Origin: Vibrio litoralis DSM 17657
GTDB taxonomy: Bacteria > Pseudomonadota > Gammaproteobacteria > Enterobacterales > Vibrionaceae
Assembly (NCBI RefSeq): GCF_000426765.1
Contig: NZ_AUFZ01000004.1
Coordinates: 1 to 64,000, forward strand
Direction of reading: 5' to 3'
Length of the DNA: 64,000 nucleotides
The notes under the pieces are model-generated. The model saw only the letters and a list, made by a program, of their open reading frames with translations, did not search any database and was not told the origin of the DNA. The translations under genes and the position numbers were made by a program. Below are positions 38,364 through 46,565 of the stretch, piece by piece. Position 1 is the first letter of the stretch. Each line of letters starts with the position of its first letter.

Positions 38364-40514
38364 ATGCAATTAAGCGCTAGCCGTTTTGCTCAATTTTTTA
38401 TTCAAGATGAATACCAACAAGTTGAAGTGAAAGATCAGTGTATTACCTTATCTTCGCCAACCGATGAGTTGCAAATCCCATTTGCAGCGTGGAATGGTGA
38501 GGTGACAGTAGAGCGAGGCTTAATCTGGGGAAACTTGTATTTTCATGCCCATGAAGAAGAGGAAGATGAACAAATTCAATGGCTCGCACAAGGTCTACCT
38601 TGGTTTGATTGCCAGCAATTTGCTCAATTGGTAGTCGCAGAATATCGTCGTTGGCAGTTGAACCAAAGTGAATCATTAGCCGAGTTATTACCAAGCTGGC
38701 TAGAGCAGCTAAAAGAATTGGTCAATCAACCGGGGTATTTAACTCATTCATCACTTGAGTTCTGGATGAAGGGAATTTCCGGCGATCTAGCGAAAAAAGA
38801 GTTATCTCTGCCAGAAGTGATTCATATTTTCCCAAGTCATAATGAATGGGAAGGTGACGATCAATTCCAGCACCATACTCCCTCTTTAATGACCGGTTTG
38901 AAACGTTGGCTCACTCACCCGAAAGCCTCATTAGAGCAGCGCAATCAAACCTGGCTGGCCAATCAAGAAATCGAATGGAAACCTTACTTCCAAGAATGTG
39001 AACGTTCACCACTTAATGCTTCTCAGCAACGCGCAGTATTATTAAATGATGATCATACCCTGATTCTAGCCGGCGCAGGCTCAGGTAAAACCAGTGTTTT
39101 AATGGCGAAAGTCGGCTACTTATTACAGAGTGGTCAAGCAAAACCAGAAGAAATGTTATTGGTGGCATTTGGTCGAGATGCTGCCAAAGAAATGCAACAA
39201 CGCATCAAAGAAAAGTTTGCCGAACAAGGCGCTCAGATCAAAGTGCAAACCTTCCATCAATTAGGTTTAGATATTATTAAATCGGTTGAAGGTAATCAGG
39301 TTGAAATCTCACCGCTCGCCACTACGCCAGCCCAAAAGACCGCTTGGTTCTCTCAGTGGTTAAAAACACACTGGATGACGGAAACCAACTTTAAGCGTTG
39401 GCAGAAGCACTTAGCCGAATGGCCGATAGCCTTTTTGAAAGGGGATGTAGAGCTCGGCTCGCATGTTGAAAACCCGAAATTATTGGCGTGGTTAGAACAG
39501 CAAGTCGATCAACTTTCCGTCCTTCAATTACCGAAAAAACAGCTGCAAGAGCGTTTAATTGAGTTAGAGAACTACCCTCAACTAAACAGCGAATTAATGT
39601 TGGCTTGGCCGTGTTATCAAGCGTGGCAAAAAATGCTCAAAGAAGAGAATCAAATCGACTTCAACAGTATGATTTCTAAAGCCACTCAATATGCGCGTAA
39701 TGGTAAATTTAAATCGCAATGGCGCTTTATGATGGTCGATGAATATCAAGATATCTCACCGAGCCGTTTAGATTTATTAACTAACATTTGCCATGGTAGT
39801 GTTCATAAAACTCAACTAGGGGAAACCACGACTCAGCAACCTTGTTCATTGTTTTCCGTTGGCGATGATTGGCAGGCAATTTATCGTTTCGCAGGGGCGG
39901 ATGTAAACTTAACCACCGGCTTTAAGAAGCGTTTCCCTAATGCGCAGATTCATTATCTAGATACCACTTATCGCTTTAATAACCAAATTGGTGAGGTGGC
40001 GAATCGCTTTATTCAAGCCAACCCTTATCAATTAGAAAAAAACTTGATTAGCCATAAGCAACAAAAGCAAAAAGCAGTGACGATTGCGCCAATGCATACG
40101 TTGGAAGCGATTTTAAGTGACTTAAATAATCAAGTGAAATCACGCAAGAAGGTATTAGTGTTAGGCCGCAATCATTATCATGAACCGAGTGATTTAAAGA
40201 CACTACAAAAACGGAATTTACATTTAGATATCGAATTTAAAACCTGCCACGCCAGTAAAGGGCAAGAAGCCGATTATGTGGTGATAGTCTCAGTCGATGA
40301 AGGGCAATTCCCAGCGGTTGAGCGTCAGCAGCATTTACATGATGCGTTGTTATCTACCGGTGATGTGTTCCCCAATGCAGAAGAACGTCGCTTGTTCTAT
40401 GTAGCGATGACCCGAGCCAAAGAAAAGGTGTGGATCTTACACAATGCGAACCCATCAACCTTCATCAAAGAGTTAAGAGCAAACCGTTATCCGGTGGTGG
40501 TGAAAAAGCGATAA
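38364..40514 (+). CDS. helD: DNA helicase IV
   Basis: The 716-residue superfamily-1 helicase (E. coli HelD has 684) has motif I LAGAGSGKTSVL (about 235), motif II MVDEYQDISPSRLDLL, motif III GDDWQAIYRFAGAD and C-terminal motifs HASKGQEADYVVIV and RLFYVAMTRAKEKVW. The N-terminal ~200 residues are the family's own extension. A ribosome binding site AAGGAAAG precedes the start. A long perfect terminator follows 22 bp after the stop. Confidence 0.93.
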   Translation: MQLSASRFAQFFIQDEYQQVEVKDQCITLSSPTDELQIPFAAWNGEVTVERGLIWGNLYFHAHEEEEDEQIQWLAQGLPWFDCQQFAQLVVAEYRRWQLNQSESLAELLPSWLEQLKELVNQPGYLTHSSLEFWMKGISGDLAKKELSLPEVIHIFPSHNEWEGDDQFQHHTPSLMTGLKRWLTHPKASLEQRNQTWLANQEIEWKPYFQECERSPLNASQQRAVLLNDDHTLILAGAGSGKTSVLMAKVGYLLQSGQAKPEEMLLVAFGRDAAKEMQQRIKEKFAEQGAQIKVQTFHQLGLDIIKSVEGNQVEISPLATTPAQKTAWFSQWLKTHWMTETNFKRWQKHLAEWPIAFLKGDVELGSHVENPKLLAWLEQQVDQLSVLQLPKKQLQERLIELENYPQLNSELMLAWPCYQAWQKMLKEENQIDFNSMISKATQYARNGKFKSQWRFMMVDEYQDISPSRLDLLTNICHGSVHKTQLGETTTQQPCSLFSVGDDWQAIYRFAGADVNLTTGFKKRFPNAQIHYLDTTYRFNNQIGEVANRFIQANPYQLEKNLISHKQQKQKAVTIAPMHTLEAILSDLNNQVKSRKKVLVLGRNHYHEPSDLKTLQKRNLHLDIEFKTCHASKGQEADYVVIVSVDEGQFPAVERQQHLHDALLSTGDVFPNAEERRLFYVAMTRAKEKVWILHNANPSTFIKELRANRYPVVVKKR

Positions 40515-40536
40515 AGCACACTGCTAAGTCGAATAG

Positions 40537-40577
40537 AAAGAAAGCCGATAAATGTCAGTTTATCGGCTTTCTTTATT
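40537..40577 (+). terminator. Rho-independent terminator of helD
   Basis: Perfect 16-bp arms AAAGAAAGCCGATAAA (40537-40552) and TTTATCGGCTTTCTTT (40559-40574) enclose a 6-nt loop; ATTT follows. Confidence 0.9.
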
Positions 40578-40792
40578 TGGTCAGTTGTCTATTTTTAAAT
40601 GTTTATGTCTCAAAGGAGTTTGGCGTAATCAACCCCATCCCCGCTTCCCCTTATATCAACTCCTGCTGCCAAGTGGCTTCATCTACCAAGGGGAAGAGCT
40701 GATCTTTGTCGCTTGTAATTGCAATTCCAACCCCAAATTCACCGCACATTATTAGCCCGTCATTTCAGCCGAGCCTAAGCGAGAGCTGGAAT

Positions 40793-40882
40793 CTACTAAT
40801 CACGCGCTCAATATTAGAATGTTTTTTCTTTACGCAGATACCACTAAACAACAAACGATCACAAATAACTCCCTCCCTTTAC
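40793..40882. repeat. Dispersed repeat copy B
   Basis: Diverged copy of 33472-33560, with TCACGCG, ACTAAACAACAAACGATCAC and ACTCCCTCCCTTTA in the same order. It ends in the GGGAGGG tract at about 40922, a complementary partner of the CCCTCCC tract, so the unit may fold back on itself. Confidence 0.55.
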
Positions 40883-41109
40883 CAAAGAAAAATGCTTGGC
40901 AGCAAGATTTACAGCCAAAGGAGGGAGGGTTGTGTGAGTGAATTATGCATGGTTTGGAATTAGAACAATTGGATTTTTAGTTAGAAAAGCTAGGTCTGTA
41001 TGAATTAAAGATATAGCTCCGGATTTTATGCTGCGTAAATATGAGGTGAACTCATACTTTATTAATAAATTTAGTTATTTAGCTTGCTGTTCAAAAAAGT
41101 GACTGAGAA

Positions 41110-41147
41110 AATAGACGGAAAGACTGTATGGATTTTTTCCGTCTATT
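41110..41147 (+). other. Perfect 12-bp hairpin before the first cassette
   Basis: AATAGACGGAAA (41110-41121) pairs with TTTCCGTCTATT (41136-41147) around 14 nt. Five bases (AAATT) separate it from GTTATGT (41153-41159), the core-site-like sequence that starts the cassette. The spacing resembles an attC 3' half, but the 5' side lacks an AAC-type R'' box and there are no extrahelical bases. It may be a worn attC, an insertion target, or a terminator. Confidence 0.4.
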
Positions 41148-41153
41148 AAATTG

Positions 41154-42015
41154 TTATGTGTGTTGAGGTTGCTAAATGAACTGGAAATATAACTATCTCG
41201 TGGATCAGATCCATAGAACTTCGTATAAAAAACACGAAAATTTTATAGTCGGCTCACTGTTACACGATCCGGAACTAGAAGACCTCAAGCCATGTACACA
41301 ATTTTATGTGGATAGAACTGATGGAGGTTACTCATTGCTAGACTTATTTTATCCGCAAATAAATTTAGCTATTGAAATTGATGAGCCCGCTCATGAGAAC
41401 AACATTGAAGCTGATAACAAACGACAAACTATAATAGAAGAGAAACTCGAATGTGCTTTCTTTCGAGTTAAGGTCAAAAATGGAAATGTTCCAAATCAGA
41501 TACAAAAACTTAAAATCAAGATTAAAGAACTTAGAGCGGATGCAAAGAAAAAAGGCAGTTGGGAAAATTGGAAAGAACCAGTTCGGTTAAATCTATCTAA
41601 AGCTAAAGCCACACAAAACAACACCTTGTTCTTGAAAATTAAGGGGGAAATACCACCGGATGAATTGTTGGCTAGACAAACTGGTTACTGGCGAATTGAT
41701 AAACGAAAACAACAAAAAATAAATACTGTCGTTGTTGTACACGATTCTATTGTGACGAAGGTGTTCGGAGAAATAGAGTGGCATGTATGGAAGGAAAACC
41801 CTACGAAAGTAGGTTATACAGGTGTGGAAGTTAAGACCAATATTGAACTGGGAACAATTATTGAAGACTGGACCTTTCAACAAACAGTTACTTATTCTCA
41901 TGATGTCTATTAAACACATAACAAGCAATTCAAATGGACGCGTCGAGTTTGGCATTTTGGACTCGGAGTTTTACGTGTTTGGTGATTTTAATATTTAGCG
42001 CCATTTAATCGGACG
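41154..42015 (+). mobile_element. Integron gene cassette 1 (nuclease-like gene)
   Basis: The cassette begins at TTATGTG (after G 41153) and ends with G 42015 of the attC core site. Its attC R'' box ACATAAC (41916-41922) is the exact reverse complement of GTTATGT (41153-41159), as required when a cassette circularises and rebuilds R' at its joint. The gene starts 22 bp in, usual for cassettes. No integrase gene is in the window, so this is a cassette cluster lacking an integrase (CALIN-like). Confidence 0.85.
41176..41913 (+). CDS. PD-(D/E)XK nuclease-like protein in an integron cassette
   Basis: The 245-residue protein (ATG 41176, GAGG 7 bases upstream) has an N-terminal nuclease-like core (about 45-110): DLFYPQINLAIEIDEPAHEN, then KRQTIIEEKLECAFFRVKV, the pattern of Vsr/DUF559-type enzymes (D...E-x-D...R). 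About 145-245 form a second domain with GYWRIDK, VVVVHDSIVTKVF and EWHVWKE, not recognised with confidence; similar GYWR/VVAV/VF blocks occur in some modification-dependent or mobile-element nucleases. It could be a restriction or anti-phage nuclease; this is inference. Codon use and AT-rich content differ from neighbours. Confidence 0.7.
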   Translation: MNWKYNYLVDQIHRTSYKKHENFIVGSLLHDPELEDLKPCTQFYVDRTDGGYSLLDLFYPQINLAIEIDEPAHENNIEADNKRQTIIEEKLECAFFRVKVKNGNVPNQIQKLKIKIKELRADAKKKGSWENWKEPVRLNLSKAKATQNNTLFLKIKGEIPPDELLARQTGYWRIDKRKQQKINTVVVVHDSIVTKVFGEIEWHVWKENPTKVGYTGVEVKTNIELGTIIEDWTFQQTVTYSHDVY

Positions 42016-42021
42016 TTAGCT
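41916..42021 (+). other. Integron attC recombination site (cassette 1)
   Basis: R'' ACATAAC (41916-41922) and R' GTTAGCT (42015-42021) flank a ~90-nt imperfect palindrome. The outer arm ATT[C]AAATGG[A]CGC (41928-41941) pairs with GCGCCATTTAAT (41998-42009); the two bracketed bases are unpaired and give G and T on the bottom strand, the extrahelical bases known to direct IntI to the bottom strand of attC. Five-base spacers separate arms and R boxes. Confidence 0.88.
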
Positions 42022-42680
42022 GTCAATCAGAAAAGGATAAACTGTGCCAGAAAATATAGAGTTACAGCTATTGAGCTTTATTAAGAACGAGATGGTTCAA
42101 GACCCCGCACATGATATAAGTCATGTTCAAAGGGTAGCCCAAACAGCTAAAAAACTTTGCGAATTAGAAGGGGGTAGCTTAGATATTGTTTTACCCGCCG
42201 CCTATTTACATGACTGTTTTTCTTTTCCAAAAAATCATCCCGATAGGGCGACAAGTTCAGAAATTGCAGCAGATAAAGCGGCTAAGTTCTTAGTGTCAAT
42301 CGACTACCCATTGCAATATATTGAACCAATTAAACATGCCATTGTTGCGCATAGCTTTAGTGCTGGGGTCAAAGCTACTACCTTAGAAGCTCAAATAGTA
42401 CAGGACGCAGATAGACTTGATGCACTAGGTGCAATCGGTATTTCACGGTGTATTCAAGTAAGTGCGAGTTTTGGTGCAAGTTTATATGATGCGAATGACC
42501 CATTTTCAGAAAATCGACCACTAGATGACAAGGCTTATACTTTGGATCATTTCCAAGTTAAGTTGTTTAAGCTTGCGGCGGAAATGAATACATTGGCTGC
42601 AAAAAGTGAAGCTGAGATTAGAGTTAAATTTATGAGGCTATATATTGAACAACTCAGTACTGAAATGAAAAGCAGCTAAC
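42016..42680 (+). mobile_element. Integron gene cassette 2 (HD hydrolase), 3' end lost
   Basis: The cassette begins at TTAGCTG (after G 42015). Its own R'' box, AGCTAAC (42674-42680), is the exact reverse complement of GTTAGCT (42015-42021) and overlaps the stop codon of the HD gene. No CCATAGCCCC-type partner arm is found in the next 250 bp, so the attC is truncated and the cassette may be fixed in place. Confidence 0.8.
42044..42679 (+). CDS. HD-domain phosphohydrolase in an integron cassette
   Basis: The 211-residue protein starts with GTG (42044, AAGGA 6 bases upstream, 29 bp after the cassette joint). The metal-binding set is H...HD...D: DPAHDISHVQRVAQTAKK, YLHDCFSF and QDADRLDALGAIGI, as in the YedJ/HDIG-like hydrolase group that acts on phosphate esters or nucleotides. 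Natural substrate unknown. HD-type genes are frequent cassette cargo in Vibrio. Confidence 0.85.
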   Translation: MPENIELQLLSFIKNEMVQDPAHDISHVQRVAQTAKKLCELEGGSLDIVLPAAYLHDCFSFPKNHPDRATSSEIAADKAAKFLVSIDYPLQYIEPIKHAIVAHSFSAGVKATTLEAQIVQDADRLDALGAIGISRCIQVSASFGASLYDANDPFSENRPLDDKAYTLDHFQVKLFKLAAEMNTLAAKSEAEIRVKFMRLYIEQLSTEMKSS

Positions 42681-42692
42681 AAGGGGCTATGG
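42674..42692 (+). other. Truncated attC site (cassette 2)
   Basis: R'' AGCTAAC (42674-42680) with the following AAGGGGCTATGG (42681-42692) starts an attC 5' arm; the 3' arm is missing. This half-site cannot fold into a working attC. Confidence 0.65.
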
Positions 42693-42809
42693 TTTCAATA
42701 TACTTCTCTAATCCTATACGAACGATTTAATGCTATCCACTAAATCGTTCCTACCCAAAACCAAATCAAGCCCGCATCAAACTTGATCCCTCTCCAACCT
42801 CAGCGTCGA

Positions 42810-42951
42810 CTATATCGGGTAGTTAAACTCAATACGTTGGTCGCCATCAATGAAGCCAGTGTGGTTACTCCAGTTAGCAAAATAGCGCCAGAATTGCTCT
42901 GGCGCTTGATTTAGACATTGAAACTTAGCTGGGGATCTAGGTAGAGATCCA
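42810..42951 (-). pseudogene. C-terminal gene remnant, unidentified
   Basis: In the minus-strand frame that ends at TAG 42810-42812, the codons read QAPEQFWRYFANWSNHTGF followed by IDGDQRIEFNYPI-stop, with natural composition. No start codon lies between the nnrS stop and this tail, and the frame runs straight on from nnrS. It looks like the 3' end of a lost gene between the cassettes and nnrS. The family was not recognised. The nnrS terminator hairpin lies within it, so chance is not excluded. Confidence 0.35.
42878..42905 (-). terminator. Terminator of nnrS
   Basis: The arms AGCGCCAGA (42883-42891) and TCTGGCGCT (42897-42905) enclose ATTGC; on the minus strand ATTTTG follows. Confidence 0.7.
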
Positions 42952-42953
42952 GA

Positions 42954-44174
42954 TTAACCAGGGTGCCCATCAGCTCTTGGGGTTAGGAGCATTTTGCCAA
43001 ATTTAAACACAAAAACAGCAAAAGCGTAGATCCACAGCGCGGCTGAAATATTCACAAAGGTAAACAAGTGCTCAGGCCAAATCGCCACCCCAAAGCCACG
43101 AACAACTACAGCAACCACAAGCGCTAAGAATGCATGCCACATACTTGGGCCTTCGTAAATAGCACGTCCGGTATGGCCCATCGTTACTCGGGCGATCATC
43201 GCTAGAATGACTCCACCAATCGCACCAATGGCAAATACATGGATCATGTTGTGGGCAAAGAATTGTCCGTTCGGTAGTAGGTTAAATAAAGCCAATGCTT
43301 TAAAAAGTAAGCCGACTGGAATACAAGCATATGAAGCGTGTAGCGACCAAACCAGAGGCTCTTTATAAGTCGTCCAAGGTTTCCAACGCAGGAAACGAAT
43401 TGCTTGGAAAACCGCGGCGAAGACCATTAAGTAAGGGCCAATTTGGTTAAAGGTAATCGGAAAAAAGCTGAGGATAAACAGCATCATTAAAGGTGTGTTC
43501 GCCAGTGCATCTAACCAGATTAATGTGGGTGGTTTTTCAAACTGCATTTTACGTGCGGTAAAGAATGGGATCACGCGTCCGCCCATAATCGAAATCAGCA
43601 AAACGAACCACCAGATCATTGCTTGCCAAACTGCAATGCTTTGAAACGGTGGCATGCCTTGCTGATCTGTAAAAGGAAGGGTGGCGTAGCTGGCAAAGTT
43701 CGCCACAATCGCTAACACAAAGAAGGCTAGAAATATCAGGTTGCGATAGCCTTTGCCTTTGAGCACTCGAATCGATATTTCATAGGCGACTACCGCTAAA
43801 AACAACGCTTCAATCGAAGAGGTTAGCCACAACGGAACCGGAGCCCAGAATAGTAGCCTAGGCAATAGCCACAGTAAGAACACAAAACCGAGACGCTTAT
43901 CTTTGGTGCCGTTAACTCCCGTCCAGTTTTGTACTGCGGTTAATAAGAAACCCGCCACGATTGCCATTGCAAAACCAAATATCATTTCATGCACATGCCA
44001 CCATAACGCTGGAACTTGCAGGGCACTTGGTTGACCATGTTGGAATGCGTAGACCCAGACTGCGATAGCAATTGCAGCGTATAAACTGCCGAATAAAAAG
44101 AACGGTCTAAACCCCAAACGTAAAATGGGCAGGATTTTCTCTTCTTTACTTTTGTCGGTGATATTTATCATCAA
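42954..44174 (-). CDS. nnrS: NnrS family haem-copper membrane protein
   Basis: The 406-residue inner-membrane protein has about twelve hydrophobic helices and NnrS hallmarks: LGFRPFFLFGSLYAAIAI near the N terminus, LWWHVHEMIFGFAMAIVAGF, GGRVIPFFTARKM and AHNMIHVFAIGAIGG with later GHTGR. NnrS counters nitrosative stress and carries haem and copper in Rhodobacter. It is divergent from norR and has a sigma-54 promoter at 44224-44240, so NorR probably activates it. Confidence 0.93.
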   Translation of the reverse strand: MMINITDKSKEEKILPILRLGFRPFFLFGSLYAAIAIAVWVYAFQHGQPSALQVPALWWHVHEMIFGFAMAIVAGFLLTAVQNWTGVNGTKDKRLGFVFLLWLLPRLLFWAPVPLWLTSSIEALFLAVVAYEISIRVLKGKGYRNLIFLAFFVLAIVANFASYATLPFTDQQGMPPFQSIAVWQAMIWWFVLLISIMGGRVIPFFTARKMQFEKPPTLIWLDALANTPLMMLFILSFFPITFNQIGPYLMVFAAVFQAIRFLRWKPWTTYKEPLVWSLHASYACIPVGLLFKALALFNLLPNGQFFAHNMIHVFAIGAIGGVILAMIARVTMGHTGRAIYEGPSMWHAFLALVVAVVVRGFGVAIWPEHLFTFVNISAALWIYAFAVFVFKFGKMLLTPRADGHPG

Positions 44175-44223
44175 TAGTGATCTCGTAAAAAGTGCTTATG
44201 GTAATTTGCTAGTAATAATGACT

Positions 44224-44240
44224 AAGCAGTTTCCGTGCCA
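44224..44240 (-). promoter_or_regulatory. Sigma-54 promoter of nnrS
   Basis: On the minus strand: TGGCACGGAAACTGCTT, with GG and GC 10 bases apart as in the -24/-12 consensus TGGCAC-N5-TTGCA. It lies about 50 bp before the nnrS start. Confidence 0.75.
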
Positions 44241-44245
44241 CTTTT

Positions 44246-44258
44246 TAATTTATTGATT
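44246..44258 (-). promoter_or_regulatory. IHF site between NorR site and sigma-54 promoter
   Basis: The forward sequence TAATTTATTGATT is an exact reverse-strand match to WATCAANNNNTTR. It lies just upstream of the nnrS sigma-54 promoter, where IHF bends DNA in enhancer-type activation. Confidence 0.55.
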
Positions 44259-44296
44259 TTACTGGATTATAGGAAAATAGATCAAGAAATGGTGTT

Positions 44297-44307
44297 GTTA
44301 ATTTTAC
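44297..44307. promoter_or_regulatory. NorR-type GT-N7-AC site upstream of nnrS
   Basis: GTTAATTTTAC fits the NorR enhancer pattern GT-N7-AC. It lies ~57 bp upstream of the nnrS -24 element. One such site alone occurs often by chance, but the IHF and sigma-54 context supports it. Confidence 0.45.
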
Positions 44308-44363
44308 ATCATTGCTATAGTAAAAAAATAATGCCCTAAAATAAAATTGTTAAGAGAGTTAAC

Positions 44364-45902
44364 ATGTCCCAGTCAATCGAACAGGTTTTGCTCAATATTG
44401 CAGTTAACCTGAATGCTCATCAGCCGACTTATCAGCATTACCAAAAGTTACTCGATGCATTGCAGCAAGTACTGCCGTGTGATGCGAGTGCTTTATTTAT
44501 TTTAGATGATGCGCAAAATTTAGTGCCGGTGGCGATTAACGGTTTATCGATGGAAGTGTTAGGGCGCAAGTTCCCACCGCAAGAGCACCCTAGACTAGAG
44601 ATGATCATGCAAAGTCGTCTACCGGTTCGATTTCCTGAAAGTTCAAGCCTACCAGATCCATTTGATGGACTGCTTAGCGAAGATGATGAAGCAAGTATTG
44701 ACGTGCACTCTTGTATGGGGTGTAGCTTATATGTAGGCGAAGCATTGGTAGGTGTGCTAACGATTGACGCGTTAGCTTCGGGGGCATTCAAAAAAGTTAC
44801 CGATGAGACGATTGCCACGTTTGCAGCCCTTGCGGCCGGTATTGTGCGTAACATTAGTTTGTTTGATGCCCTTGAAAAGGCCAATCATCAACAACGTTCA
44901 ATCAACCAACTACTTATCGATGAAGCGCGCGATAAAGGCGGAAAACTGGTAGGCGTGAGCCCGCAAATTGTCCAGCTACGTAATAGCATTAAGATGGTCG
45001 CACAATCGAATTATGTAGTGCTGATCAGTGGTGAAACGGGGACTGGTAAAGAGCTGGTGGCCCATGAGGTTCACGCACAAAGCAGTCGTAGTGATAAACC
45101 CATGGTATATGTGAACTGTGCGGCGTTACCAGAATCGATTGCAGAAAGTGAGTTGTTTGGTCACGTAAAAGGAGCATTTACTGGTGCCAACTCAAACCGC
45201 GCGGGTAAATTTGAATTGGCCGATGGCGGTACTATCTTTTTAGATGAAATCGGTGAGTTGCCAATTTTATTGCAAGCCAAATTATTACGTGTGATTCAAC
45301 AAGGGGAAGTACAACGAGTAGGGGCTGATCACAACAGCTTTATTGATGTTCGAATCATTGCTGCTACTAACCGAGATCTTCATAAAGAAGTAGAAGAACA
45401 GCGATTCCGTTCTGATCTTTTCCATCGCTTAAATGTCTTCCCAATTCATGTGCCACCACTACGTGAAAGAGAAGGGGATATTGCGGTTCTAGTGGGACAT
45501 ATTCTCGACCGAATTCGTAGCCAATTCCAAATTAAAACTCTGCATCTTCACCCTAGAGCCTTGACGTTATTGGAAAAACAACCGTGGTTAGGTAATGTTC
45601 GCGAACTTGAGCATTCCTTGATGCGCGCAGGTCTCCACGCGGTTCAAGATCAAGCTGAATTGATCAAACCACAGCACTTTACGAGTGAATTTGTTGATAT
45701 TCCTAAACGCCAAAATTCCTCACAATCTAGCTTGGCGATGCCCAATGAACCCATTGCTTTAAGACAAGCGGTAGAAGCGTATCAAAAGCAATTGATTGAA
45801 CATGCTTTGAAGAAAAATGATGGCGTATGGGCGCAAGCGGCGCAGTTTCTACAAGTTGACCGAGGGAATTTGTATAAGCTAGGTAAGAAGCTAGGGCTAT
45901 AG
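44364..45902 (+). CDS. norR: Nitric-oxide-responsive sigma-54 activator NorR
   Basis: The 512-residue protein has an N-terminal GAF domain (about 20-165; the iron-binding sensor), a central AAA+ domain with Walker A GETGTGKE (223-230), the sigma-54 contact [15 protein letters not shown] (about 260-275), Walker [13 protein letters not shown] and R-finger text [17 protein letters not shown], then a Fis-type helix-turn-helix at the C terminus ([23 protein letters not shown]). A GTTAA-GAGAG-TTAAC palindrome (44349-44363) abuts its start codon and may autoregulate or fold over the ribosome site. It should act on nnrS and hcp-hcr, whose promoters carry GT-N7-AC sites; no norVW genes are in the window. 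Confidence 0.93.
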   Translation: MSQSIEQVLLNIAVNLNAHQPTYQHYQKLLDALQQVLPCDASALFILDDAQNLVPVAINGLSMEVLGRKFPPQEHPRLEMIMQSRLPVRFPESSSLPDPFDGLLSEDDEASIDVHSCMGCSLYVGEALVGVLTIDALASGAFKKVTDETIATFAALAAGIVRNISLFDALEKANHQQRSINQLLIDEARDKGGKLVGVSPQIVQLRNSIKMVAQSNYVVLISGETGTGKELVAHEVHAQSSRSDKPMVYVNCAALPESIAESELFGHVKGAFTGANSNRAGKFELADGGTIFLDEIGELPILLQAKLLRVIQQGEVQRVGADHNSFIDVRIIAATNRDLHKEVEEQRFRSDLFHRLNVFPIHVPPLREREGDIAVLVGHILDRIRSQFQIKTLHLHPRALTLLEKQPWLGNVRELEHSLMRAGLHAVQDQAELIKPQHFTSEFVDIPKRQNSSQSSLAMPNEPIALRQAVEAYQKQLIEHALKKNDGVWAQAAQFLQVDRGNLYKLGKKLGL

Positions 45903-46028
45903 GCGCGAAATGGAAGAGGAGGGCCAAATTAATTAATACAAAAAAAGTAGTCAAAAACCGATATACATGTTGATATTTTATTAATGAAGCCCCATTCTGT
46001 TGGGAAATTTACTTCTGAAGAGCTAAAT

Positions 46029-46565
46029 GTGAGCATAATTCGGTTTCTGATACTGTGCCTGTTTTTGGGTTGCACTAGTTTGGTTGGTATTACTGCCGCC
46101 AAGGCTGAGCACGCCTCTAACTTACAGTTGGTTGATTTATCGACAGATTCTAGCTCTTTTGAACTTAGCTCCTTTGCTGCTCTTTCTTTGGAGCAGGGCG
46201 AGTCGCCGACATGCAAGGTTCAATCTTTGCCTGTGTCGAACTCACATAGTGTACCTAGCGTTACGTCATCCCATTGTCTCGATCTCACCTCTTCGAGTGA
46301 TGTAAGCCAGCCAATTTATATTAATGGCTTCTCTCTTAGATTTGCTCATGGCAATTTTAACAGCGATGAACTGACACCTGATTATGTGAAAGTCTTTGAA
46401 TTTTCAGAAGTGTCATTTACTTCAAGTGCTCGGCATTATGTCGAACGCTTTACACCTCAGCATCAGTGGATGATGCACATTAACTCCCACTCATTGCGGC
46501 TTTCTGCTTGGAAAGACAGCAACCTACAGTATATACCTCAGCAATACGCCCATTTATTTGCCTAA
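46029..46565 (+). CDS. vemP: VemP-like secretion monitor (arrest peptide) upstream of secD2
   Basis: The 178-residue protein (GTG start 46029; ATG 45984 adds 15 residues before the signal peptide) has a Sec signal peptide (ILCLFLGCTSLVGITAAKA). The C-terminal end has the text HQWMMHINSHSLRLSAWKDS followed by NLQYIPQQYAHLF, comparable to the VemP arrest region of V. alginolyticus, which stalls near a Gln close to the C terminus. It lies directly upstream of secD2-secF2, the known VemP position, and its 3' end pairs with the secD2 start region. Arrest and export monitoring are inferred from this match. Confidence 0.85.
   Translation: MSIIRFLILCLFLGCTSLVGITAAKAEHASNLQLVDLSTDSSSFELSSFAALSLEQGESPTCKVQSLPVSNSHSVPSVTSSHCLDLTSSSDVSQPIYINGFSLRFAHGNFNSDELTPDYVKVFEFSEVSFTSSARHYVERFTPQHQWMMHINSHSLRLSAWKDSNLQYIPQQYAHLFA

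Larger units (their letters stand above)
40580..41152. other. Intergenic stretch between helD and the cassette
   Basis: No secure gene. A 32-codon minus-strand frame (40651-40749, MCGEFGVGIAITSDKDQLFP...) has plausible composition but no ribosome binding site. A repeat copy lies at 40761-40882 and includes a TCATTTCAGC.../...AGAGCTGGAAT pair. A perfect hairpin lies at 41110-41147. Confidence 0.5.

Noticed and set aside
40651..40749. 32-codon minus-strand frame after helD
   Set aside because: Plausible composition but no ribosome site, no terminator and no recognised family.
41098..41159. A second complete attC before cassette 1
   Set aside because: The hairpin is perfect and lacks an AAC-type R'' box and extrahelical bases; kept only as a possible worn site.
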